From the NCBI GenBank assembly GCA_002428935.1, contig DIYG01000018.1, positions 1-16,337 of the forward strand: a DNA stretch of 16,337 nt, given 5' to 3'. Below the pieces are notes generated by a model that had not been told where the DNA came from, did not search any database, and was given only the letters and a program-made list of their open reading frames with translations. This document shows, piece by piece, positions 8,144 through 15,029 of the stretch (position 1 is the first letter of the stretch; each line of letters begins with the position of its first letter). This DNA is from Halieaceae bacterium UBA6060. Lineage in GTDB: Bacteria; Pseudomonadota; Gammaproteobacteria; Pseudomonadales; Halieaceae. The position numbers were made by a program, and so were the translations under genes.

Positions 8144-8653
8144 ATGCGCGGCCCCCAAAAAATGAACGCTCTTTCGGTATCCGCCAAGCAGCAAGGGGTG
8201 GTGTTGGTGGTTGTCCTTATTCTGTTGCTGCTCACGACCATCGTAAGTTACCAGGTAATGGAAACGAGCTCCCTTGAGGCTCGCATGGCTGTGGCGCGAG
8301 AAGGCAAAGAGCTTAGTTTTCAAGCGGCAGAGTCTTCTATCGAGCAGGCCAAGAACAATGAGGCCCGACTTGTTGAGGCCTTTGTAGCCGCGTTGAACGG
8401 ACCGAGCGACCCGAATTGGCCGACGCAGAACTATACCTTCAATACCGATCTGGCCAGTAATGCCGACCTGGCTGGTGAAGTGCAGTTTCGCTATATCGAT
8501 GAGATTCCCACGCTGGGTAATGATCTGGTAATCGGTAATCCAGGTTTGCGCAGCCTTCATTTTGAATTGCGAGCCGATACAGGTCGCACCAACGACCGCT
8601 TTGACAGCACTCACATCCAAGGCATCAAACGCTTTGCGCCCAAATTGCTATGA
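8144..8653 (+). CDS. pilX: Type IV pilus minor pilin PilX
   Basis: PilX is a minor pilin of the priming complex, a GspK-like subunit thought to lie next to PilY1. From the ATG at 8144 it has 169 residues. This start has GGAG at 8133-8136 with 7-bp spacing and leaves one base after the pilW stop; an in-frame ATG at 8126 lacks a good site, and an ATG at 8162 would also keep the cleavage site. The predicted processing site is QQG18/V19, followed by VVLVVVLILLLLTTIV. The +5 residue is Val, not Glu, as in GspK-type subunits. The stretch SSLEARMAVAREGKELSFQAAESS is split by the family pattern LEARM...FQAAE, a PilX signature. Its stop overlaps an ATG that opens a 10-codon mini-ORF leading to pilY1. 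Confidence 0.9.
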   Translation: MRGPQKMNALSVSAKQQGVVLVVVLILLLLTTIVSYQVMETSSLEARMAVAREGKELSFQAAESSIEQAKNNEARLVEAFVAALNGPSDPNWPTQNYTFNTDLASNADLAGEVQFRYIDEIPTLGNDLVIGNPGLRSLHFELRADTGRTNDRFDSTHIQGIKRFAPKLL

Positions 8654-8682
8654 ACACAAAGGCGCTGGGAGAAGAACTATGA
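8650..8682 (+). other. 10-codon mini-ORF linking pilX and pilY1 by ATGA overlaps at both ends
   Basis: The ATG at 8650 overlaps the pilX stop (ATGA, 8650-8653). The frame encodes MNTKALGEEL and stops at 8680-8682, which overlaps the pilY1 ATG (ATGA, 8679-8682). The pilY1 ribosome site GGGAG lies within it. It could act as a translational relay in an operon that otherwise uses ATGA overlaps, or it may be coincidence. Confidence 0.3.
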
Positions 8683-11600
8683 AAATTCTACAACGATTAA
8701 CGCAGTCCATTGCACTGTCGACCGCGGTCACGTTGTGGTGCACCTCGCCCGTGTGGGCCGACGATACGGAGATTTTCTTCGCCGACGTCGATAACTCCCA
8801 GATCCGACCCAATGTGCTGTTTATTATTGATACGTCGGGTTCGATGCGGGCGACGGATGTAGAGGATTCGGATAAGGATCGCTTGGACAATGTTAAGGAC
8901 GCCTTTTACGGTTTGATGGCTGAGCTGAACAACGTAAATGTCGGGCTTATGCGTTTCACTAACCCCGGCGGTCCGATTTTGTATCCCGTCACATATATTG
9001 ATGCAGACGCTAACGTAGGCGCGATCGTTACCACGCGCACGCCAGTCGCGAGTAGCGCCGATGACGCACAAGAGCTTATCTCTACCGGACAAGTGGTGAT
9101 TGACAATGATCGCCTGGAACTCCTCGATTACACCTCGCCGGGTCTGATCACGTTTACCGATAGCATCAGTTCTGGTGCAAATGACTCCGAAGAGTTCATC
9201 AGTGATGGCAGGAGTTTCAATACCAGTGGGGTGCTGGATCTCGATTCCAACCGTCGGGTCGGCGTGCGATTTACGGGTTCCGACGTGCCCAGAGGCGCTA
9301 CCATAACCAACGCCTTTATACGCTTTACGGGCGCTAACGATGGGGATGCGGAACCTTTAGCATTGGTGATTGCCGGTGAGGAAGCGGACAGCGATACCTC
9401 GTTCACCACCGACACAAATCATTTGCGTGATCGTGCAACTACGGTCGCGGAAGTGGACTGGAATATCACGCGTACGGTGGTAGCCGGTGAAACGATTGAT
9501 ACGCCCAATATAACCCCTATCGTGCAGGAGATCGTTGACCATGCGAATTGGGATCCAGGCTCCAGCGAAGACGATATGGTGTTTATTATTCAGTCGGCAA
9601 ACACTACCGCGAATCCGGGAGAGCGGGACTTTGTTTCCTTCAACGCCAGTCCTGTTGAGCAGCCTCAGCTCTCCGTTGAATACTATGTAGGTTCGCCACC
9701 CCCCGTTGGTCGGGCACGGGCCGGTATCCGTTTTGACAACGTGGACCTACCTCGTGGTGCAACGGTCACCAACGCATTTATTGACTTTCGTGCCGAAAGA
9801 GACTTTAGCTCTACCTTCGATATGACAATCAGTATCGAAGACACAGGCGATGCAGCCCCGTTCGCGGCAACCGCGAATAATATTTCTGCACGACCACGCG
9901 TCGCGACTACTACTGCTTGGGCTGATACGGTGGAGTATCGGTCAGGTGATCAGATACCGACGCCCGATCTAACCGAGCTAGTTAAGAGCGTTTCCAATAG
10001 CACCGCGTGGTGTGGCGGAAATGCTATGTCCTTTATTTTTAATGGCACTGTCGGAAGTCTTCCCGTTTGGGCCTTTGACGGCGACGAATCTCTCGCGCCC
10101 AGGCTCATCATTCAGTATGACTACGACTCGATACCCAAGGGCTCTTCCTGTTCAAAAAGAACAATAGTCCGTTCTGTAAACGATTCGTCCGATGATGCGG
10201 AGGAAGGCCAGACCCTGACTACTGGCGAAACGCTCGATATTGTTTCCAGCAATCCCATCGGTTTACGGTTCACGGACCTGGGGATTCCCAAGGGGGCGAC
10301 GATTACCGAGGCGTACCTTGAGTTAACGGCCTCTGCCAGCGACTCGGGGGCGACGTCTATAGCCATTAGCGCTGAGTCATCCACCGAAGTACAGACCTAT
10401 ACGAGTACGGCCGGCAGTGTTACGGGGCGATCTTATTTCTCACCGGTGACCAGCTGGTCCATTACCGATAACTGGGTCACCGATAGCGCTTATCGGTCGC
10501 CGGACATTAGCAGTCAGATTGAGAAAGTCGTTGGGCAAACCGATTGGGAGGTCGGGGATGCTCTTGGCTTGCAGATTGTGCTCACCGGTGCAAACCAGCG
10601 CCGGGCGAGAACCTTTGACAGCAGTCCAGGGCAAGCACCGCGGCTCATTGTGGCTTTTACCGATGATGGGAATGGGCTGCAGGTCCGAAAAGTCCGCGAT
10701 GTAATGATAGAGCTTGTCAGCGATCTCAATCACAACGGTTGGACTCCTATCCAAGATACCCTGTACGAGGCAGCGCTTTATTACGCAGGAGAGAGTGCCG
10801 ATTATGGATTAACTCGCGGCCAGTCAGGTATTGACGGTGGTCCGTTTAATTACGCACGTGTCTCGGCGGAGGAGTCATTCGTTGCTGGGAGTGCGACCTT
10901 AGAACGCCCGAATGGATGCACCGAAGAGAATCTCGACTCTGGCGCTTGTCGCCTAGAACGCGTTATTTCTGGAAGCGGTGTTCCGGTCTACGATAGTCCC
11001 ATTGACGACACTTGTCAGGTGAATAGCCACATCATTTTGCTCACGGACGGCGTAGCCAATCGACCTCATTCGGCTACCAAAATTCCTACTTTCACGGGTA
11101 AAGCCTGTGAGAATTTACCCACCGTGGAAGATCCTAATAACCCATCGATCACTACACCCCTAACTAGCGGGGAACGGTGTGTCAAAGACTTGGTTGGCCA
11201 TTTAAGTGAGACCGACTTGAATGACACGATACGTGGTGATCAGACTGTGACTACTCATACCATCGGCTTTAAGTTTTCGAGTCAATGGTTGGAAGATGTG
11301 GCGAAAGCTGGTGGTGGCGAATACGCAATAGCGGGCAATGCGGCAGAGCTGAAGGCCGCGATTGAAGAGATTTTCAAGGAAGTAGCTAAGACGGACTCAA
11401 CTTTCGTGGCACCCGTAGCTGCGGTTAACGAATTCAATCAGTTAAGTCATCTAAATCAGGTGTACTTTGCAGTATTCCGTCCTGATGAATTCCCCAGTTG
11501 GCGAGGTAATTTGAAACGTTACACGTTGAGCGACGGTGGTGCAGATATCCTCGACGCCGATGGAAACGTTGCGGTAGATGAAAACACCGGTTTCTTTGCC

Positions 11601-13448
11601 GCTAATACACGAAGCTTCTGGAGTTCGTCCGCTGATGGTGGCACTGTAGATCAGGGTGGTGCCGCAGAGAACACACCGAACTACATTAGTCGTAACGTTT
11701 ATACCTATTACGAAGGCTCGACAAGTACGAATCTCGCCAATAGCGTTAATTCCATCGAGAGTTCGAATACCAATCTCGATCCGGCGCATTTTGATGCATC
11801 ATCACTGCCCTCAGATGAGTTCGCAACTTTGCTGGATTGGATCCGTGGCCGTGATACGGAAAATGAAGACGGTGATGGTAGTACCCAGGACCGATACGTT
11901 TATGGCGATCCGCTGCACTCCCGACCGGTCGCCATCACCTATGGTGGGACGGAGTCAGATCCTGATGTAGAAGTCTTCTTTGGTACCAATGCTGGCTCAT
12001 TTCAGTCTGTGAACGCCCGCACGGGGCAGGAAACGTTTGCATTCTTCCCGCAGGCTACGCTGCCAATGCAAAATGTACTTCGCGCCAATGAACCCACCAC
12101 GGCGCACCCGTATGGCATTGATGGCACCCCGTCGCCGTGGGTTTATGACAACGGTCGAAATGGCATTGATCCTCTGGATGCGCAGGACTTCGTACGTATC
12201 TACATCGGCATGCGACGTGGCGGGCGGAATTACTATGCATTGGATGTCACGGACCGGGCCAATCCAGAAATAATGTGGCAAATCGAAGGCAATACGGCTA
12301 CTGGTCAGGGCGACTTTCGAGAGCTAGGTCAAACCTGGTCCCGACCGATCAAGACACAGATTCTTCTCGATGGAGATTCTGAACCTCGAGAGGTACTGAT
12401 CTTCACCGCCGGCTACGATGAAGCTCAGGACGATGCTGAACTACGTACTACTGATTCGTCGGGGAGAGGCATGTACATTGTTGATGCTGTGACCGGGAAC
12501 TTAATTTGGTCTGGTGGTAAGACCGGTGCTCAAGCCTGGACAGAGTCCTTCTCGGCCATGGATTACTCTTTTCCAAGCACCGTGTCGGGTATCGACATCA
12601 ATCAAGATGGTCTGCTCGATATGTGGTTTGTCGCTGATACAGGCGGGCAGCTCTGGCGTTTCGATGTACGCAATGGCGAGAGACTGGATAACCTGGTCAG
12701 CGGTGGCGTGATTGCTGACCTTGGTGTGGCTGGCGGCACGAACACTGTGGCGAGCAATCGACGTTTTTTCGCTTCGCCCAGCGTTGCCCTGGTGCGCGGA
12801 CCCGGTGGTCCAGAGCTTGCTGTCGCAATTGGTTCCGGATTTAGACCATCGCCGCTGTCAACCTTGGCAGTAAACCGTATGTTTATGATCCGTCAGCAAG
12901 CCGTTTTTTCCGCGCCGTCGGCTTACACCGCCGTGACCGAGGCGGATCTCTACGACGCAACCGCAAATACGCTGGCGGACGTTAGCCTGACCGATGAGCA
13001 GCGTCGTAGCGAGGAGAATCTTTTGTACGCTTCACAGGGATGGTTCTTTGACTTCCCTGATATCTCAGAAAAGGTATTGTCGTCACCGCTCATTGCGAAT
13101 GATCGGATTATCTTTACGACTTACACGCCGGGGAACTCTGGTGATTCTTGCACCCCGGCAGCGGGAACATCACGAGCCTACACGGTGCGACTTGAAGACG
13201 CAGTGCGTATCGAGAGGCGAGATTTGCTTACGCCCAGTATCGTCGATCAAGCCACGATCATCGTGCCGCCGCCGGACGCACCCGATCCGAACGATGCGGG
13301 CGACCCGAATGATCCTGGTGACCCCAATGATCCAGGTAATGCTTGTCCGAACGGTAATAGCGTGGTGATCAAACTTAATGCTGAGGATGGGTCGACCGAC
13401 GACTGGTGTAACGACGCTAGCAAAACCTACTGGGTGAAGGAACGATGA
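8679..13448 (+). CDS. pilY1: PilY1 type IV pilus tip adhesin with split VWA domain and CBM-like insert
   Basis: PilY1/PilC-type proteins cap the type IV pilus, promote assembly and mediate adhesion and surface sensing. From the ATG at 8679 (GGGAG at 8667-8671) it has 1589 residues, against about 1160 in P. aeruginosa. A signal peptide ends near A27 (PVWA). A von Willebrand A domain starts at about 44 with MIDAS DTSGSM (51-56), then is broken by an insert of about 540 residues (125-665) holding three beta-sandwich-like modules. It resumes with NGWTPIQDTL (second MIDAS Thr near 689) and IILLTDGVAN (D790). Five cysteines lie between 747 and 834. The C-terminal PilC/PilY1 beta-propeller begins near 1072 (YVYGDPLHSRP). 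It has a calcium-type loop DINQDGLLD (1306-1314) followed by TGGQLWRFDV. A DPNDPG-repeat linker (1536-1553) precedes a tail with C1556 and C1577. It overlaps pilE by ATGA. Confidence 0.95.
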   Translation: MKILQRLTQSIALSTAVTLWCTSPVWADDTEIFFADVDNSQIRPNVLFIIDTSGSMRATDVEDSDKDRLDNVKDAFYGLMAELNNVNVGLMRFTNPGGPILYPVTYIDADANVGAIVTTRTPVASSADDAQELISTGQVVIDNDRLELLDYTSPGLITFTDSISSGANDSEEFISDGRSFNTSGVLDLDSNRRVGVRFTGSDVPRGATITNAFIRFTGANDGDAEPLALVIAGEEADSDTSFTTDTNHLRDRATTVAEVDWNITRTVVAGETIDTPNITPIVQEIVDHANWDPGSSEDDMVFIIQSANTTANPGERDFVSFNASPVEQPQLSVEYYVGSPPPVGRARAGIRFDNVDLPRGATVTNAFIDFRAERDFSSTFDMTISIEDTGDAAPFAATANNISARPRVATTTAWADTVEYRSGDQIPTPDLTELVKSVSNSTAWCGGNAMSFIFNGTVGSLPVWAFDGDESLAPRLIIQYDYDSIPKGSSCSKRTIVRSVNDSSDDAEEGQTLTTGETLDIVSSNPIGLRFTDLGIPKGATITEAYLELTASASDSGATSIAISAESSTEVQTYTSTAGSVTGRSYFSPVTSWSITDNWVTDSAYRSPDISSQIEKVVGQTDWEVGDALGLQIVLTGANQRRARTFDSSPGQAPRLIVAFTDDGNGLQVRKVRDVMIELVSDLNHNGWTPIQDTLYEAALYYAGESADYGLTRGQSGIDGGPFNYARVSAEESFVAGSATLERPNGCTEENLDSGACRLERVISGSGVPVYDSPIDDTCQVNSHIILLTDGVANRPHSATKIPTFTGKACENLPTVEDPNNPSITTPLTSGERCVKDLVGHLSETDLNDTIRGDQTVTTHTIGFKFSSQWLEDVAKAGGGEYAIAGNAAELKAAIEEIFKEVAKTDSTFVAPVAAVNEFNQLSHLNQVYFAVFRPDEFPSWRGNLKRYTLSDGGADILDADGNVAVDENTGFFAANTRSFWSSSADGGTVDQGGAAENTPNYISRNVYTYYEGSTSTNLANSVNSIESSNTNLDPAHFDASSLPSDEFATLLDWIRGRDTENEDGDGSTQDRYVYGDPLHSRPVAITYGGTESDPDVEVFFGTNAGSFQSVNARTGQETFAFFPQATLPMQNVLRANEPTTAHPYGIDGTPSPWVYDNGRNGIDPLDAQDFVRIYIGMRRGGRNYYALDVTDRANPEIMWQIEGNTATGQGDFRELGQTWSRPIKTQILLDGDSEPREVLIFTAGYDEAQDDAELRTTDSSGRGMYIVDAVTGNLIWSGGKTGAQAWTESFSAMDYSFPSTVSGIDINQDGLLDMWFVADTGGQLWRFDVRNGERLDNLVSGGVIADLGVAGGTNTVASNRRFFASPSVALVRGPGGPELAVAIGSGFRPSPLSTLAVNRMFMIRQQAVFSAPSAYTAVTEADLYDATANTLADVSLTDEQRRSEENLLYASQGWFFDFPDISEKVLSSPLIANDRIIFTTYTPGNSGDSCTPAAGTSRAYTVRLEDAVRIERRDLLTPSIVDQATIIVPPPDAPDPNDAGDPNDPGDPNDPGNACPNGNSVVIKLNAEDGSTDDWCNDASKTYWVKER
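9159..9686 (+). repeat. PilY1 insert module 1 (DNRLRE/CBM96-like)
   Basis: This covers residues 161-336. It opens with an acidic header (SSGANDSEEFIS...LDLDSN), then GVRFTGSDVPRGATITNAF (195-213), a DWNIT Trp (261), the PNITPIVQEIV segment (276-286), W291 and MVFIIQSAN, and ends QPQLSVEYY. This order (R-F strand, IP-x-GA-T-x-T-x-A strand, Trp, a V-x-x-W segment, and a terminal P-x-L-x-V-x-Y strand) recurs in modules 2 and 3. It resembles DNRLRE/CBM96-type beta-sandwiches as I know the family; no profile search was possible. Confidence 0.6.
9711..10121 (+). repeat. PilY1 insert module 2 (DNRLRE/CBM96-like, without header)
   Basis: This covers residues 345-481. It begins at once with AGIRFDNVDLPRGATVTNAF (348-367), then has TAWADTVEY (W414), TPDLTELVKSV (428-438), W444, AMSFIF and the terminal APRLIIQYDYD. 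It lacks the acidic SDDAEE-type header of modules 1 and 3 and is shorter. C445 here and C491 in the next linker could pair. It is equivalent to the other two at protein level but well diverged in DNA, so the duplication is old. Confidence 0.6.
10161..10661 (+). repeat. PilY1 insert module 3 (DNRLRE/CBM96-like)
   Basis: This covers residues 495-661. The header VNDSSDDAEEGQTL...LDIVSSN is followed by IGLRFTDLGIPKGATITEAY (527-546), SWSITDNW (592-599), SPDISSQIEKVV (607-618), W623, LGLQIVLTGAN and the terminal APRLIVAFTDD. The VWA domain resumes directly after it (LQVRKVRDVMIELV). It matches module 1 most closely in overall order. Confidence 0.6.
13284..13337 (+). repeat. Three 18-bp tandem repeats encoding D-P-N-D-x-G in PilY1
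   Basis: Units at 13284-13301, 13302-13319 and 13320-13337 encode DPNDAG, DPNDPG and DPNDPG (residues 1536-1553). Third-codon positions differ between units, so the peptide repeat appears kept while the DNA drifts. It follows a PPPDAP stretch and probably forms an extended acidic linker between the propeller and the C-terminal Cys pair. Confidence 0.8.
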
Positions 13449-13930
13449 CCAAGCATATGTCTCGAAGATCACAGCAAGGTTTTACCCTGATAGAGCTGAT
13501 GGTCGTTGTGTTGATCGTCAGCATATTGGTAGGTATCGGTCTTCCCAGCTATCGAAACTCCGTCGTTCGCGCGAATCGCGCGGATGCGCAGGCTGCTCTT
13601 CTTGGTTTTGCTCAGGCGATGGAGCGTAGGTATCAAGAGAGGTACAACTATCGAGCCGCTGCAGCTGGTGCAAGTGACACGGGGATACCGGATCCAACGG
13701 TTTATCCCGCCCAGGCTCCACTGGAAGGGGAGGCCTTCTATAATCTGACCATTGAGACTCCCCAGTCTCCGGTAACCTTCGATACCGGTTATCGATTGCG
13801 GGCCACGCCCATTGCCGGAGGGCCTCAGGATGGTGATGGAATCATTGAGTTGGACTCCCTCGGTCGTAGGGGATGGGATGCGGATAACAGCGGCACCATT
13901 GATGCCGGTGAATTTACCTGGCAGCGATAA
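13445..13930 (+). CDS. pilE: Type IV pilus minor pilin PilE with a C-terminal EF-hand loop
   Basis: PilE is a minor pilin of the PilE/PilA-like class that links the priming complex to the main pilus fibre. It has 161 residues. A short leader ends at G12/F13 (QG-FTLIELMVVVLIVSILVG, Glu at +5), followed by IGLPSYRNSVVRANRADAQA, typical of PilE. The YNLTIETPQSP and YRLRATPIAGGPQ strands match the pilin beta-sheet, then GIIELDSLGRRGW. Where relatives have a disulfide-closed loop, this protein has DADNSGTIDAGE (145-156), an exact 12-residue EF-hand loop, and no cysteine anywhere. The ATG overlaps the pilY1 stop (13445-13448). No pilY2 gene lies between pilY1 and pilE. Confidence 0.9.
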   Translation: MTKHMSRRSQQGFTLIELMVVVLIVSILVGIGLPSYRNSVVRANRADAQAALLGFAQAMERRYQERYNYRAAAAGASDTGIPDPTVYPAQAPLEGEAFYNLTIETPQSPVTFDTGYRLRATPIAGGPQDGDGIIELDSLGRRGWDADNSGTIDAGEFTWQR

Positions 13931-13967
13931 GGCCAATCCCAAGGCAAGACACCTGGAGGACAGAACA

Positions 13968-14303
13968 ATGCTACGTAAAATGACTGTGGGGTTGATGTTG
14001 ATGATCGGACTTTCTGCGACGGCTGGATCAGCACTGGGTCAGCAGGAAGTTGAAAGTGAATTGGCGCTGGATGTTTCCGGAGAAGAGCGGACCACGGTCG
14101 CTCTAAGTCAAGTGCCCAGGAAGGTAATGGCCGCAGCTCGCTCCGCTGCCGGTGACGTGGCATTTACCTCGGCGATGCGTTATTGGGACGATGATTTTCG
14201 GGTATATCGGCTTAACGGACGACTGTTTCGCGAGGAATGGAATGTGTATGTTCGGGAAGATGGTGTTGTCCTGCGTACCGAATCAGACAATACCTCCGAG
14301 TAA
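13968..14303 (+). CDS. Small secreted protein, PepSY-like
   Basis: This is a predicted periplasmic protein of 111 residues. The ATG at 13968 has a strong site GGAGGA at 13955-13960. A signal peptide (MLRKMTVGLMLMIGLSATAG, then SALG) is probably cut near residue 24. The mature part has VALSQVPRKVMAAARSAAG, FRVYRLNGRLFREEWNVYV and EDGVVLRTESD. This helix-then-strands pattern, with V-P-x-x-V, a Y-x-L-x-G strand, W-x-V-x-V and D-G-x-V-L, resembles PepSY-like domains, but without a profile search I rate this as tentative. It lies 37 bp after pilE and is the last gene of the + strand block, so it is probably co-transcribed with the pilins. It sits near where pilY2-type accessory genes occur in other species but does not look like PilY2 to me. 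Confidence 0.8.
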   Translation: MLRKMTVGLMLMIGLSATAGSALGQQEVESELALDVSGEERTTVALSQVPRKVMAAARSAAGDVAFTSAMRYWDDDFRVYRLNGRLFREEWNVYVREDGVVLRTESDNTSE

Positions 14304-14310
14304 GCTCAGG

Positions 14311-15003
14311 TTAGAAGCAGCGTAAGTTTTTCCCCTTTCGATCCTCGCGAAGGCCGTCGCCATTGCTGTCGACGGTCAGGTAGCTACGCCCGCTGTGGCT
14401 TAATACCAGTGCTCTCGCCTGGCGAGCATCTCTGCTCGCTGGGCAATAGTACAGCGTGCCATTTTGCCAGGTGCCCCCGGTTTCCTCGAAGACAAGATAG
14501 GGTCTAGCCAGAGAGGCTCGCCAGGATAGCTCTGCCTGCTCCATGGGCCAGGTGATTTCCCTGAGGACGCTATCGCCCGCGCCAGGCTTGCGGTCTTTAT
14601 CCTTATCGCGAAACACCACAATCCGATGCCCTTCTCCCCAGACTCTGTTGCAGTTGCCTGTCGTATCAATGGCGCAAACAGTTACCGGTCGACCCATTAA
14701 TAGCGCTTCTTGGCGGGCTTCAGCGAGCAGAGTCACGATTTGCCTAAGGGCAGCCTCACTGCGCAAGTCGGCGATACGTTTACTGAAAGACGGGCCAACC
14801 ATGGGCAGGGTAATGCCGAGAACCAGTAACACCAGGAGTAGCTCGATGAGGGTGAGTCCCAGAGAGTTAGTGTTTGGGATTCTTCTGGGACTTATCTGTG
14901 GAGCAAAAAGTCGTCTCTTCTCACGGTTGCGGCCGTCTCGAAGCCCTGCAGATGAATCGGGTTCCTCTGCAGGCCTGCTTCTCCGTGGACCTTGGTATTC
15001 CAT
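14311..15003 (-). CDS. fimT: GspH/FimT-family pseudopilin, FimT-like
   Basis: This is a second pseudopilin of the GspH domain family, 230 residues, encoded just downstream of pilR as fimT is in Pseudomonas. Processing is predicted at G49/L50 (NSLG-LTLIELLLVLLVLG, Glu at +5). The leader of 49 residues is unusually long and basic; the ATG at 15003 is the only plausible start, because an in-frame stop lies at 15025-15027 and no GTG or TTG precedes the cleavage site. Family stretches are LLAEARQEALLMGRPVTVC, HRIVVFRDKD, GTLYYCPAS and YLTVDSNGDGLRED. Cysteines C110, C118, C187 and C229 match the pattern in the fimU-like protein, suggesting paralogy. In some species FimT binds DNA and aids natural transformation; whether this copy does is unknown. 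It converges with the PepSY-like gene across a 7-bp gap. Confidence 0.85.
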   Translation of the reverse strand: MEYQGPRRSRPAEEPDSSAGLRDGRNREKRRLFAPQISPRRIPNTNSLGLTLIELLLVLLVLGITLPMVGPSFSKRIADLRSEAALRQIVTLLAEARQEALLMGRPVTVCAIDTTGNCNRVWGEGHRIVVFRDKDKDRKPGAGDSVLREITWPMEQAELSWRASLARPYLVFEETGGTWQNGTLYYCPASRDARQARALVLSHSGRSYLTVDSNGDGLREDRKGKNLRCF

Positions 15004-15029
15004 GGTGAGGTTCTCTGGCGTACCTCACC
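15004..15029 (-). promoter_or_regulatory. Hairpin directly upstream of the fimT-like start codon
   Basis: GGTGAGGT at 15004-15011 and ACCTCACC at 15022-15029 form a perfect 8-bp stem with a 10-nt loop. In the - strand mRNA the 3' arm ends at the base before the AUG, and with one bulged G the pairing could extend into it. The 5' arm carries GAGGU, the only good Shine-Dalgarno match, but 18 nt from the AUG. Folding would bury both, so it may limit translation. Confidence 0.4.

Noticed and set aside
11232..11240. RGD tripeptide in PilY1 (residues 852-854)
   Set aside because: P. aeruginosa PilY1 has an integrin-binding RGD in its propeller region, but this one lies in the VWA part at a different position, so chance is the simpler explanation.
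14292..14311. Weak hairpin at the convergent gene ends (ACCT/AGGT and GAG/CTC with a bulge)
   Set aside because: Only 7 base pairs with a 2-nt bulge and no adjoining U-tract on either strand; not enough to call a bidirectional terminator.
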